Shown: in pieces, positions 1 through 11,132 of the stretch
Position numbering within the stretch: the stretch's first letter is position 1
How the letters are laid out: every line of letters starts with the position of its first letter
Program-made: the position numbers and the translations under genes
The notes under the pieces: model-generated
What the model saw: the letters and a program-made list of their open reading frames with translations, nothing else
The model's database searches: none
Told to the model about the DNA's origin: nothing
Source of the DNA: Coccinella septempunctata
Lineage: Eukaryota > Arthropoda > Insecta > Coleoptera > Coccinellidae
Reading direction: 5' to 3'
Assembly: GCF_907165205.1 (NCBI RefSeq)
Contig: NC_058191.1
Location: 16,122,501 to 16,186,500 of the forward strand
Length of the DNA stretch: 64,000 nt

Positions 1-521
1 AATCCCTCCTCTTTCTGATGACTCCTGATTTTATTGTATGATGTTCTGGTAGATCTTTCCACCTCTTGCCTGTCATCTCCCTGCGCCTTGTTTAGATTTT
101 TTTCAAGTTGTTTTATCTTATCTGCTTGAGATAAGATTTCCTTTTCCATAACAGAGATTTTGTATTTCAACAATGAATTATTTTCATTCATTAAAATATT
201 TTTATCCTCCAACTCTCTAATAATCTTCATCATAAGCTCAATTTGGGTAGTCTTTTCAGTTATCTCGAACTTACTTGTTGACTGTTTGATGTTTGTTCCA
301 TCAGAGTTCTCATTCGGAACTTCGTCATTTGCGACTTCACCGAGTTTGTTATTGTCGGCACAGCAAACAATGACCGAATCGCTCACCATTTTCACTTGTT
401 TAAGTTTTGTAGTGCAACTCGGGTGAAATACCCTCGCACATACTTGGCACTTAACCGCTTTTACAACACCTCTACGGCAACAACCGCAGATCGTCTCTCC
501 AACAACCTTCTCGCTCGACAT
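1..521 (-). CDS. LINE ORF1, PHD-like zinc finger plus coiled coil (5' part, runs off window)
   Basis: Reading the minus strand from ATG at 521, the frame stays open for 173 codons to the window edge. An in-frame TGA lies upstream and no other ATG lies between, so this start is well placed. Residues 12-54 hold a Cys/His cluster (C12, C15, C25, C28, H33, C36, C53/C54) like the PHD-type fingers in ORF1 of CR1-like retrotransposons. Residues ~80-150 are rich in charged and leucine-type residues with no proline, as in a coiled coil. ORF1 proteins of this kind bind element RNA and multimerise. The leader before the ATG is only about 27 bp before satellite begins, so the 5' UTR is missing or recombined. 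It could be the 5' end of the family whose RT lies at 20744-22361; that link is inference. A cellular PHD protein is a less likely alternative. Confidence 0.6.
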   Translation of the reverse strand, partial: MSSEKVVGETICGCCRRGVVKAVKCQVCARVFHPSCTTKLKQVKMVSDSVIVCCADNNKLGEVANDEVPNENSDGTNIKQSTSKFEITEKTTQIELMMKIIRELEDKNILMNENNSLLKYKISVMEKEILSQADKIKQLEKNLNKAQGDDRQEVERSTRTSYNKIRSHQKEEG

Positions 522-1204
522 CTCGCTCGATAATATGTATATATATAATGTTGAATTTCATATCGATAGTTCTGATAGGAATTGAGATTTCAGAGGTCAA
601 TTCGGCAAAGTGTGATATCAATTTCCCATAAACTGTTGGATCAATTCGAGCCAAATTTTGAAACTATACATAGTTTTCGAATTGAGGTGCATATTGAGAT
701 GCATGCGAAAACTATGTGCAGTTTCAAGATTTGGTTCGAATTGATCCAATAGTTCCTTAGGAATTGAAATGATATTTTGACGAATCAACTACTACTCCGG
801 TTAGCGCATCCACCATTTCGGTTGGTGCAATAAAAGATATTTTTCGGAACGGTATCATTTTAATATCGGTAGGAATTGAGATTTCAGAGGTCAATTCGGC
901 AGAGTGTGATATCAATTTCCCATAAACTGTTGGATCAATTCGAGCCAAATTTTGAAACTGTACATAGTTTTCGAATTGAGTTGCATATTGAGATGCATGC
1001 GAAAACTATGTGCAGTTTCAAGATTTGGTTCGAATTGATCCAATAGTTCCTTAGGAATTGAAATGATATTTTGACGAATCGACTACTACTCCGGTTAGCG
1101 CATCCACCATTTCGGTTGGTGCAATAAAAGATATTTTTCGGAATGGTATCATTTTAATAATCGGTAATTTTTTTTTTTCGGTAATTCTAATCCATTTTCA
1201 CCTT

Positions 1205-1525
1205 CTACTTCGGTAGGGGCGGCAACGATGTGGGCGGCGACGGTTCTGACGGTGTTGGCGGTACGGCGGGCCTCAGTCGGAGGTCCGGCAGTGTGGCCTC
1301 TGTCCTGCTCCCTGGAGTTGCGGTCGGTCCTGAGGCAGTTCTGGCGGTCATTGATCCCCTATCTCTAACGCAACACACCCTGGAAAGGACCCCCACACGG
1401 CCGCACCTGGAACAGAACTTCGTCCTTTCCCCTCGGCAGTCCTCCCTGTGGTGGCCTTCATTGCCACACCGCCAGCAACTGTGGGGGCCTAACCCCAGGT
1501 AGAACTGAAGTCCACAGGTCCCCAC
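1205..1525 (-). pseudogene. LINE ORF1 zinc-knuckle fragment, copy 1
   Basis: The 106-codon frame encodes a canonical CCHC knuckle (CWRCGNEGHHREDC, spacing C-x2-C-x4-H-x4-C). A second cluster (FCSRCGRVGVLSRVCC) has lost its histidine. A proline/serine/threonine-rich tail follows. Paired knuckles separated by a short CRGxR linker are typical of ORF1 in R1/Jockey-type non-LTR retrotransposons. The frame opens with GTG, has no ATG and is preceded by satellite stops, so it is a captured fragment. The module is GC-rich in strongly AT-rich surroundings. It recurs twelve times in this window, always next to satellite. The opposite strand is also open for 90 codons, which I read as a by-product of GC content. 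Confidence 0.7.
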
Positions 1526-1584
1526 GGTCCTTTCGAACTGAAATTCAACATGTGCATCTCAATTCGAAAACTGTGTACATACAC

Positions 1585-1639
1585 CAGTGGCGGGCGTGGT
1601 TGCCTGTCGCACTTGAGACTCGGAGGCTGAAAATGACAT
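1585..1639 (-). pseudogene. Histone H1 N-terminal fragment (first ~18 codons)
   Basis: On the minus strand this matches the start of the H1 pseudogenes at 12299 and 32573 (MSFS.SES..RQATTPAT). It breaks off at the codons for PAT and runs into satellite and the zinc-knuckle module. Here only a few bases of H1 5' flank remain before unrelated sequence begins near 1662. Confidence 0.65.
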
Positions 1640-1662
1640 TGTTTGACCTTAACACTTTGGTC

Positions 1663-2030
1663 ATTCCGAGTCATTCGCTTGACAGGAGAAGACGTGCTAC
1701 AGTGCTCCTAGTGCTATAAAAGAGAAAGCGGACGAGAAAGTCGAAGTGTCACAGTGCCGTAAAAGAGAAAGCGGAGGTGAAAGTGCCCACTAACCAAGCT
1801 ACGGAATATTTGATTCCGTCTGTGAAGTTGTGTAGGTTCTATATTTGTTATCGGAATTTTAATTCGTTAAAGTTTTCAAAGTTGGTGTTCATCCTAAGTG
1901 TCCAGAGAATTTTTTTTATTTTCTCGTTGGTACTGCAGAAAACATCAGGTGAGCTTATTTTTCGTATCTCTTTTCTGATTTTTATCATAGCGTATAAAAC
2001 ATTCGGCTTTATACCATAGTTTTATACTAG
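1663..2030 (+). promoter_or_regulatory. TATA-containing non-satellite segment with a possible splice donor
   Basis: TATAAAAG lies at 1715-1722. A ~42-bp direct duplication around 1708-1793 repeats an AAAAGAGAAAGCGGA core. About 225 bp after the TATA box, CAG|GTGAGC near 1948 fits a 5' splice donor. This could be the promoter and first exon of a gene or the LTR of a retroelement. I found no convincing coding sequence downstream. Confidence 0.25.
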
Positions 2031-2330
2031 TAAGCCCGTAGATCTACCTTAATTGATAGATCAGTATATCCAGGAGATCCACCTTTTAGGTAGATATGTA
2101 AGTCCGTAGATCTACTTTAATTGGTAGATCAGTATAGCCAGGAGATCCACCTTTTAGGTAGATACGCGTATGCTGATAGATCCGCCTATGTTGATAGATT
2201 CGCATGGCCAGGAGATCCATCTATGAAGATAGATTCGTCTATACGGATTTTTTCATTTTTGCCGATAGATCTTTGTTGCCGGTAGATACGTCTATAACCT
2301 GTAGATCCACCTATAATGACATATTCATTC
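2031..2330. repeat. 68-bp tandem repeat rich in TAGATC
   Basis: Two good units begin near 2031 and 2099, with matching GTAGATCTAC motifs at 68-bp spacing. A degenerate continuation runs to about 2330. Each unit contains the palindrome GTAGATCTAC and a CCAGGAGATCCACC block, so transcripts could fold into short hairpins. No coding potential was seen. Confidence 0.6.
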
Positions 2331-3004
2331 TCATTCACGTCGTCGGTGAAATTGCCGAGATTCGGTTACTATTTATTATATATCATGGAATTTTTCCGAT
2401 TGTTCTGTGCTTGTTAGTCATAGAAAAATCGCTCATCTTTCTGAGATAGTTTTTCGTGCAGACATTTCCGACATTTCCGAAATATTTACTCATATATTCA
2501 CCAAATTGTGTTCTTTCCAGAATAGTGATGCGAATGATCTCATATAATGTTCTCCTTGTTCATATCGGTTTATCCGAAGAAAAATTCTATCATCCAAATG
2601 ATATCGGAAATTGTTACGTCCATGTATAATTAATTTTTCATGTTACGCCTATGTTTATTGTTAGGTCTATGGACGACAGTCACTGTCATTTATCAAAGAG
2701 GAACTATTTATTATTTATATAAATTTTTTCTGTGATAATAGAAAAGTGCTCTTGATTTTTCACTGTCCCAACCTAAACTAACCTAACCTAACCTCAAAAC
2801 CATTATTTATATTTTCATCGAAAAATGAAAACTTTTCCACATTTTTCGGAATAAACTAACTGAAAACGTTAAGTCATCGAGTTATCTTAAGGCTAATATT
2901 CGAATTCATTGAAATTGATGAAAAAATCGAAGACAAAAATCCAAGGTGGGCGCTAAAGTAAACAGGAGCCGAATTATACTTTATGGATTTCGTTCAAGAA
3001 GATA
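2331..3004. other. AT-rich non-satellite DNA, nothing recognised
   Basis: No coding frame, RNA gene or element end was recognised. The only notable motif is a short CCTAA run at 2778-2794, which is common and scattered in insect genomes. Confidence 0.5.
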
Positions 3005-3013
3005 GGTTTCTGG

Positions 3014-3618
3014 CATAGACATATAGACATGGACTGTGCCTTTCCTTTATATCTATGCATGAAATACGGTCAAAAAAAGTGACAGAGAGAAACGCACGTC
3101 GGGCATGCAAATGTCTTTTTCTAGAATTTTGACTGGTCCACACCGTAGATAGAGGAAAGAGAAGATACCGCATTGCGCAGCTACGAAGGAGAGCTCTCTG
3201 TGTCCAACATCAACTTGTTTTTGTTTACGTTTACCCCAATACGAATTTACCTTTTTCGGCATATTTTCCACAAATTACACAATTTCCTGGCATGCCGACA
3301 ACGAAATTCTTGATACTCAAGTCTTAAAACGAACGAAACACTATTACATCGAACACAAATACGATATTTAACATTCAAATATTGGGGTAAACGTAAACAA
3401 ACATGGAATAGATGCACAGTAAATGTCAACAAAAACATAGAGATGTTGGACACACTTTTCTTGTTGTTTACGTTATCTTCCCCTTCCTCTATCTACGGTC
3501 CACACTCACCTCTATGTGAACAAAAAAGAGACAGATAAATGCCCGACGATCATTTCTCTCTTTCTATAAAAAAGACATTTTCATGCTGACATTGCTCAGT
3601 CCATGTCTCTATGTATAT
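3014..3618. mobile_element. Fold-back (long inverted repeat) DNA element, possibly Mutator-like
   Basis: Two long arms are inverted relative to each other. Shared landmarks include GACATGGACTG near the ends, CGTCGGGCAT, ACCGTAGATAGAGGAA, and GTTTACGTTTACCCCAATA near the centre. A 9-bp direct repeat GGTTTCTGG sits exactly outside both ends (3005-3013 and 3619-3627) and looks like a target-site duplication. Long terminal inverted repeats with a 9-bp duplication fit non-autonomous Mutator-like or other fold-back elements. There is no transposase frame; the two short open frames here lie in the arms. Confidence 0.5.
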
Positions 3619-3644
3619 GGTTTCTGGACTGGTCTGTATATGTA

Positions 3645-3795
3645 GGGTTGCGTTCACAAACTTACTCAGAGCTTGCTCTGAGTAAGCTCTGATTACCCGA
3701 AGCGTTCACAAACGTACTTTTAGTTCCTCAGAGTATGCTCTCTGAGCATGACCATACTCATACTCTACTCTCGGAGTAAGTTTATGAACACACCC
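3645..3795. mobile_element. Short MITE, ~151 bp, TA-flanked
   Basis: The terminal inverted repeats start GGGTTGCGTTCACAAAC and, from the other end, GGGTGTGTTCATAAAC; both continue into a TTACTC block. TA flanks each end (3643-3644 and 3796-3797), as for Tc1/mariner-type insertion. The interior holds further hairpins (CAGAGCTTGCTCTG) and no coding sequence. Confidence 0.6.
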
Positions 3796-4259
3796 TAGAA
3801 GTGTCTAACTTTTCTCCACAAAATGAGCAGCTAATTGAACAGCTTAAAAATTACATGTTGCCTAAGCGAAGACTTTCGAATCAACGGAATTATTTTTCGA
3901 AGAGTTTTCACAGAAGTTAATGCTGTCTTTCAGTTTTTTTAGTAATAAAAGTGTCACAAGAACTAAAACTTCATTTTGAATTGTTGAGTTTGATATTTCA
4001 TTGTACGAATGAAATGTTATGATCAAGCTGAAGGGCTTTGATGGATGACTATTTGGGACAATAAAAAACGGTGTCATTATCATTTGTTTCATTCTATTTA
4101 TTGAATATTTCAACTTTCAATATAACAGTAATGCAACGGATGGATAAGAATAATTCTTCAATTAAAACAAACCATGAATTTTCAAAGGCAGTAAGAATTC
4201 CGTATTTCAGTGTAACAATTTCAACAGACATTGTCAATACAATTATCTTCATATAAAGT

Positions 4260-7200
4260 TTGAATATCAGCAGAAATCAGTTATATGCAGTTGGAAAAAA
4301 CCTTACAAAAGAGATTCCATGCTTTTCAAGATTTCATTCAGTTCATTTTGAAAAGAAACTCACAAAATTCCTTCTGCTACGATGAAACCAAAAATCAGAA
4401 TTACTTGCCAAAAGTCTATAAATAGAGAATTCTAATGCAAAAACTCACCCGGATAATGTATTCCAATAATCATTATATTATTTCCATTGAATAAATTAAT
4501 CGAAAACATATTTTTCCTTGGACCTCGAATGAGTAAAAAGAAAACATCACCAGACACTACCCAATTGCTTGAAAATTGCTAAAAATCTATCGTATGCAGT
4601 TGGAATGAAGCAAAATGATTATTGATTCATGCATTATAAGATGCAATTCAGTTTCCTTCAATAGAAACCGACAAATTCCTTTCTCTACAATGAGCATAAA
4701 AAACTAACCTCAACATGAACTCGAGAAATGTCAAAATTCTACCTTTTTCTTATGTATTTTTCGGATACTTTTGGGTCGTTTTGGGGGCTCAAAATGATAT
4801 ATAAGTAAAATTCAGTCCTTCTTGACAAAACATAGCTCGTCTCCGGTACGATAAATGATTTCGTGCGTCCTCCTTATTCCAAAGAGTTTTGCATCTTTCG
4901 TCGGAAACGACCTTTATCAGAAAATATTTTGGGACACTTCCAGGGCTTCGATCTTGACGAATTTGCTGGGAGTTCTAGAAGCCACCACATCCAACGATAC
5001 CTGGTTCTTCCTGCAGAATATAACCTAAAAAAATCATATTTTTTTTAATTTGCTCAAAATTGTTAGATATAGTTAGATGCTAATCACCTTGATAAAAAGG
5101 ATAACATTTGCTGACAAATTTTAATTTAGGAACAGCAAATAGAATCAAGCTTTTCTTTTTCCACCTTGAATAAGTAAGCACTTGCATCTTTCTCTGTAAA
5201 CGGTAGAATTGACCTTTTTATATCCATACATATTTGGATAGGAATTATTGTCTTGAAAGACCGATTCATCATATTTGATGCTATAAATACGTGATTCGAG
5301 GGATTTTCACCTCTTTTCATTCATTTCTCTAAGGTTTTGAATGAAAATTGCTAGAATTATACATGACAACTCTCAGTGGTAAAGTCTCTGTGGTTTTCCT
5401 TCTACGAAAACGAAGATTTGTGAAAATGGGATATGGGCTAGTAAGCCCAAAGTATAACCCTTGGGTAGGATACACCTATTTAAACAGATTCGCTTAAAAA
5501 ATTTTCATAAAAATATTAAATTCAAAAATAGCGAGGCCAAATATTGTTCTATGTTTTTGTTTTTCTATGATAGATAATCAAAACTTATAAAAGTGCTCTG
5601 TGGTCAAAATTTTCCAACCTAACCTATCATGTTGTTATCTTCATAGGTTATATTGATGAAAATGAATGAGAAAATTGAGAAATGCTATTCCGTTTCTCAA
5701 TGAAACAAAATCCTAATGTGATACTTTCACCTAATCTTCGAAATCTCACATTTTCCGACTCTTACTTTTGTTATCTTGAGTAAATGTGTATTTTCTATTG
5801 GGGTTGTGACTATAAGAATAATACTTGAAATACGGGAAATTATGTAAAGATTTGTTCGAAATATATAATAATAATCAAATAATTATCTGATTTACCCAGT
5901 ATAATTCATGAATTGTTTCAGGAAAATTATATCGATGATGAATAAACTGCATACTGGAATTGGGAATGAAACAAAAAATCCCAAAATAGTTGATGATATT
6001 AGCAAAAATCAGTTATATGCAGTTAGAAGGAAGCATTTTAAAAGAGATTCGCTGCTTTTCAAGATTTCATTCAGTTAATTTTATTTTGAAAAGAAACTTC
6101 TTCCTTTTCTACGATGAAAACAAAAATGGGAATAACTTGCCAAAAGTCTATAAATAAAGAATTCTAATGCAAAAACTCACCTGGATAATGTATTCCAATA
6201 ATCATTATATTATTTCCATTGAATAAATTAATCGAAAACATATTTTTCCTTGGACCTCGAATGAGTAAAAAGAAAACATCACCGGACACTGCCCAACTGC
6301 TTGAAAATTGCTAAAAATCTATTGTATGCAGTTGGAATGAAGCAAAATGATTATTGATTCATGCATTATAATATTCAATTCAGTTTTCTTCAATAGAAAC
6401 CGAAGAATTCCTTTCTCTACAATGAGCATAAAAAATCTAACCGCAATATGAATTTAAAAATGTCAAAAATTCTACCTTTTTCTTATGCATTTTTCTGGTA
6501 TTTCTGGGTCATTTTAGGAGCTCAAAATGATTAATAAGTAAAATTCAGACCTTCCTGACAAAACATAGGCTGTCTCTGAACCAATAAATTACTTCATGCA
6601 ACTTCCTTATTTCAAAGAGGTGTATTTTCTTATGGGGATGTGGCTATAAGAATATTTGAAGTACAGAGAATTATGTAGAGATTTATTCGAAATAATAATA
6701 ATCGAATCATAAATTCCGATTCACTCAGTATAATCCATGAATAATTTCAGGAAATTTACATCAATGATGAATGAACTGCATACTGGAATTAGGAATGAAA
6801 CAAAAAAACCAAATATAGTTGATGATATTAGCAAAAATCAGTTATATGCAGTTGAGAAGACACATTATAAAAGGGATTCCCTGCTTTTCAAGATTTCATT
6901 CAGTTCATTTTGAAAAGGAACTCACAACATTCCTTCCTCTACGATGAAAAAAAAAATCTAGCCTTAAAATTGGAATAACTTGCTAAAAGTCTATAAATGT
7001 AAAATTTTAATGCAAAAAATTACCCGGATAATGTATTCCAATAATCATTATATCATTTCTATTGAATAAATTAATCGAAAACACATTTTTCCTTTGACCT
7101 CAAATGAGTAAAAAGAAAACATCACCGGACACTGCCCAACTGCTTGAAAATTGCTAAAAATCTATTGTATGCAGTTGAGATGGAGCAAAATGATTATTTA

Positions 7201-9563
7201 TTCATGCATTATAATATTCAATTCAGTTTCCTTTAATAGAAACCAACAAATTCCCTTCTCTACAATGAGCACAAAAAACTAACCTCAACATGAACTTGAG
7301 AAATGTCAAAAATTCTACCTTTCTCTTATGCATTTTTCTGGTATTTCTGGGTCATTTTAGCAGCTCAAAATGATTAATAAGTGAAATTCAGTCCTTCCTG
7401 ACAAAACATAGCCCGTCTCCGGTACGATAAATGACTTCGTGCGACTTTCTTATTCCAAAGAGTTTTGCACCTTTCGTCGAGAACGACGTATTTCAGAAAT
7501 TATTTTGGGAGACTTTCAGGCCTTCGATCTTGGCCTTCTATACAATAACGTAAAGGGCATTTCTTAAAGGGACGAACGCTCTATTTGCTTTAATCCAACG
7601 GTCGCCCTAAAAGCCCATACATGCCTCGATACCATCTCATACTTTTACGACAGTTTGTACTTTTAATGAATCAATACATGTTTGAAATGATATAAATGCT
7701 CCTGAAAAAAGAATTATTTATAGGAGAAATGAATTGAATTTCCACGTACTTACCCCTTAGTGCTCGAGTTTTCTTGAAAACGATCAAATTTCTTCCCTTC
7801 GGTGTTATTCCTTTGAATGAAAAATGAATTCGAGAAATGTCAAAAATTCTACCTTTTTCTTATGCATTTTGGGGTATTTCTGGGTCGTTTTAGGAGCTCA
7901 AAATGATTAATAAATAAAATTCAGTCCTTCCTGACAAAACATAGCCCCTCTCCGGTACGATAAATGACTTCGTGCGACCTTCTTATTCCAAAGAGTTTTG
8001 CACCTTCCTCTACGATGAAAAAAAAATCTAGCCTTAAAATTGGAATAACTTGCTAAAAGTCTATAAATGTAAAATTTTAATGCAAAAACTCACCCGGATA
8101 ATGTATTCCAATAATCATTTTATCATTTCCATTGAATAAATGAATCGAAAACATATTTTCCTTTGACTTCGAATGAGTGGAATAAATCATCACCGAACAC
8201 TGCCCAACTGCTTGAAAATTGCTAAAAATCTATTGTATGCAGTTAAAATGAAGCAAAATGATCATTGATTCATGCATTATAAGATTCAATTAAGTTTCCT
8301 TCAACGGAAAACGACTAATTTCTTTCTCTACAATGAGCACAAAAAACTAACCTCAACATGAACTTGAGAAATGTCGAAATTCAACCTTTTTCTTATGCAT
8401 TTTTCGGGTATTTCTGGGTCGTTTTGGGAGCTCAAAATGATTAATAAGTAAAATTCAGTCCTTTCTGACAAAACATAGCCCGTCTCCGGTACGATAAATG
8501 ACTTCGTGCGACCTTCCTATTCCAAAGAGTTTTGCACCTTCCGTCGAAAACGACCTTTATCAGAAAATATTTTGGGGCAATTTCTTAAAGGTATCAACTT
8601 TTGCTTTTTCCGAGTTTGCTGGGTGTTCTGGAAGCCACCACATCCAACGATACCATCTCATATTTTTACGACGGCTTGTCCTTCTAATGATACAATTGAT
8701 GTTTGAAAGGACTTGAATCCTCCTAAAAAAGAAATTAATTATTGGAGAAATGAATTGAATTCCCGTGTACTTACCCCTAAAAGCTCGACTTTCCTTGAAA
8801 ACGATCAAATTTCTTCCGTTTTGTGTTGTTCCTTCGAATGAAAAAAAAAAAATTGAGAAATGTCAAAAATTCTACCTTTCTCTTATGCATTTTTCTGGTA
8901 TTTCTGGGTCATTTTAGCAGCTCAAAATGATTAATAAGTAAAATTCAGTCCTTCCTGACAAAACATAGCCCGTCTCCGGTACGATAAATGACTTCGTGCG
9001 ACCTTCTTATTCCAAAGAGTTTTGCACCTTTCGTCGAGAACGACGTATTTCAGAAATTATTTTGGGAGACTTTCAGGCCTTCGATCTTGGCCTTCTATAC
9101 AATTACGTAAAGGGCATTTCTTAAAGGGACGAACGCTCTATTTGCTTTAATCCAACGGTCGCCCTAAAAGCCCATACATGCCTCGATACCATCTCATACT
9201 TTTACGACAGTTTGTACTTTTAATGAATCAATACATGTTTGAAATGATATAAATGCTCCTGAAAAAGAAATTATTTATAGGAGAAATGAATTGAATTTCC
9301 ACGTACTTACCCCTTAGTGCTCGAGTTTTCTTGAAAACGATCAAATTTCTTCCCTTCGGTGTTATTCCTTTGAATGAAAAATGAATTCGAGAAATGTCAA
9401 AAATTCTACCTTTTTCTTATGCATTTTGGGGTATTTCTGGGTCGTTTTAGGAGCTCAAAATGATTAATAAGTAAAATTCAGTCCTTCCTGACAAAACATA
9501 GCCCCTCTCCGGTACGATAAATGACTTCGTGCGACCTTCTTATTCCAAAGAGTTTTTGCACCT
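4260..9563. repeat. AT-rich modular repeat region (several 0.5-1.5-kb modules, 4-7 copies)
   Basis: The same blocks recur in order. A block beginning CCGGATAATGTATTCCAA starts near 4449, 6182, 7024 and 8093. A block containing TCTCCGGTACGATAAATGA occurs near 4840, 7410, 7950, 8480, 8970 and 9510, with a variant near 6565. A block with ATCAGTTATATGCAGTT occurs near 4275, 6010 and 6840. The stretch 7296-8005 is nearly repeated at 8853-9563 (spacing 1557 bp) up to the gap. Short open frames in these blocks are not consistently conserved between copies. It may be the non-coding part of a large transposon or a complex satellite; I do not recognise it. Confidence 0.55.
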
Positions 9564-10063
9564 NNNNNNNNNNNNNNNNNNNNNNNNNNNNNNNNNNNNN
9601 NNNNNNNNNNNNNNNNNNNNNNNNNNNNNNNNNNNNNNNNNNNNNNNNNNNNNNNNNNNNNNNNNNNNNNNNNNNNNNNNNNNNNNNNNNNNNNNNNNNN
9701 NNNNNNNNNNNNNNNNNNNNNNNNNNNNNNNNNNNNNNNNNNNNNNNNNNNNNNNNNNNNNNNNNNNNNNNNNNNNNNNNNNNNNNNNNNNNNNNNNNNN
9801 NNNNNNNNNNNNNNNNNNNNNNNNNNNNNNNNNNNNNNNNNNNNNNNNNNNNNNNNNNNNNNNNNNNNNNNNNNNNNNNNNNNNNNNNNNNNNNNNNNNN
9901 NNNNNNNNNNNNNNNNNNNNNNNNNNNNNNNNNNNNNNNNNNNNNNNNNNNNNNNNNNNNNNNNNNNNNNNNNNNNNNNNNNNNNNNNNNNNNNNNNNNN
10001 NNNNNNNNNNNNNNNNNNNNNNNNNNNNNNNNNNNNNNNNNNNNNNNNNNNNNNNNNNNNNNN
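9564..10063. other. Assembly gap (500 N)
   Basis: Exactly 500 undetermined bases, which suggests a placeholder of unknown true length. It separates the AT-rich modules from a truncated H1 pseudogene. Any frame spanning it is meaningless. Confidence 0.95.
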
Positions 10064-10351
10064 GCAAATAAGAATGCATCACCTACAATGGCAGCCGACA
10101 AGAAGAACACATCACCTGCCAGGTCTACATCTACAGTGAGTAGGTCGAAAAAGAGAGCGGCAATTGCGAAAGAAAAGAAGTCAAAATTAACGAAATCTCC
10201 CTCGAAAGCTAAGAAGGCAAACAAATCGCCGACGAAGAAGCCCAAAGCACCGAAACCAAAAACGGTCAAATCAGTAACGGCTCCGAAGAAAGTAACGTCT
10301 CCCAAAAAGAAAAAAAGAAACGTATATAATTTTGGAAGGAAAAAAATTTGA
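10064..10351 (+). pseudogene. Histone H1, C-terminal tail only (copy A, cut by gap)
   Basis: The sequence starts inside the lysine/alanine/proline-rich H1 tail. Runs such as SPAKKVTSPKK-type repeats with many Lys, Pro, Ser and Thr are typical of the DNA-condensing C-terminal domain of linker histones. It matches copy B at 12709-12963 almost exactly (offset 2645). One difference removes the stop: the TGA codon reads AGA here, so the frame continues about 12 codons to TGA at 10349-10351. The globular domain would lie in the gap. It is followed by a histone 3' stem-loop at 10356-10371. Copies B and C carry clear disruptions, so a pseudogene is the safest reading, but the missing part cannot be judged. 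Confidence 0.7.
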
Positions 10352-10355
10352 ATCC

Positions 10356-10371
10356 GGTCCTTTTCAGGGCC
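10356..10371 (+). terminator. Histone mRNA 3' stem-loop (copy A)
   Basis: GGTCCTTTTCAGGGCC folds as a six-pair stem (one U.G pair) with a four-base loop. It fits the metazoan stem-loop bound by SLBP. The lost stop codon has brought the reading frame to within 5 bp of it. Confidence 0.8.
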
Positions 10372-10599
10372 TCTAGAATTTTCTGTCAAATATTACTTTT
10401 ATAGATTTTCACTAGCTAGAGATACGATGTCATACAAGATGTTTTCATCGAACACGGTAGGTAATTTTTTTCGGAAAATGTAAATATTTTTGAAAATGCT
10501 ATCACATAAGTGCCGAATTCTAAAAATCATTTGACGGTCAGCAATTTTGCCGAATAATTTCAGGTGCAGAATATTCACGATTTCTTTCAAGCTATCCGA

Positions 10600-11132
10600 T
10601 CAAAAAATCATGAAAACTAATATAATATTTGGGTCGAATTGATCCAACAGTTTTCGAGATATTCATATCATACTTTGCCGAATTGACCACTGAAATCTCA
10701 ATTCTTATCTAAACTATCGAACTCTAATTCAACACGTGCACCTCAAATCGAAAACTGTGTACAGTTTCGAGATTTGGGTCGAATTATTCCAATATTTCCT
10801 TAGGAATTGAAATAATACTGTGTCGAATCGAACACTGAAATATCAATTCCTATCAGAACTATCGAACTGAAAGTTAACATGTCCATCTCACTTCGAAAAC
10901 TATGTGTAGTTTCAAGATTTGGGTCGAACTGATTCAACAGATTTTGAGAAATTGATATCACACTTTGCCGAATTGACCACTGATATCTCGATTCCTATCT
11001 GAACTATCGAACTGAAATTCAACATGTGTATCTCAATTCGAAAACTTTGTACAGTTTCGAGATGTGGGTCGAATTGATCCAACCTTTCCTTAGGAATTGA
11101 AATCGAACTTTGTCGAGACGACCTACGAAATT
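10600..11132 (-). repeat. Diverged 145-bp-type satellite after H1 copy A
   Basis: About four imperfect monomers, recognised by TTTGCCGAATTGACCACTGA and AACTGAAATTCAACATGTG blocks. The whole stretch 10064-11132 duplicates 12709-13777. Confidence 0.7.

Larger units (their letters stand above)
549..1662 (-). repeat. Composite satellite unit (145-bp-type satellite, zinc-knuckle module, H1 5' fragment)
   Basis: Satellite-type sequence (549-~740, 850-1080) alternates with two copies of a ~130-bp module of unknown origin (around 780-850 and 1080-1200). These are followed by the GC-rich zinc-knuckle module and a short H1 5' fragment. It is a near-identical direct copy of about 44950-46065, at an offset close to 44405. 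Similarity to other units ends near 1662. Confidence 0.75.

Noticed and set aside
1230..1502. 90-codon frame opposite the zinc-knuckle module
   Set aside because: It is the antisense shadow of the GC-rich knuckle frame and has no recognisable domain. It appears in the copies only because the sense frame does.
2778..2794. Short CCTAA run as an interstitial telomere
   Set aside because: Three units only. Such runs are common and dispersed in insect DNA, and no longer TTAGG tract is near.
3862..4256. Two 60-80-codon frames on opposite strands as small genes
   Set aside because: AT-rich sequence with no domain, no start context and overlapping chance frames.
8506..8808. Coding exon in the AT-rich modules (MRPSYSKEF... 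and its antisense)
   Set aside because: Other copies of the same module carry stops or frameshifts in these frames, and no protein family is recognised.
9478..10389. Long frames spanning the N run
   Set aside because: Undetermined bases carry no stops, so these frames are artificial. Only the H1 tail at 10064-10351 is real sequence.
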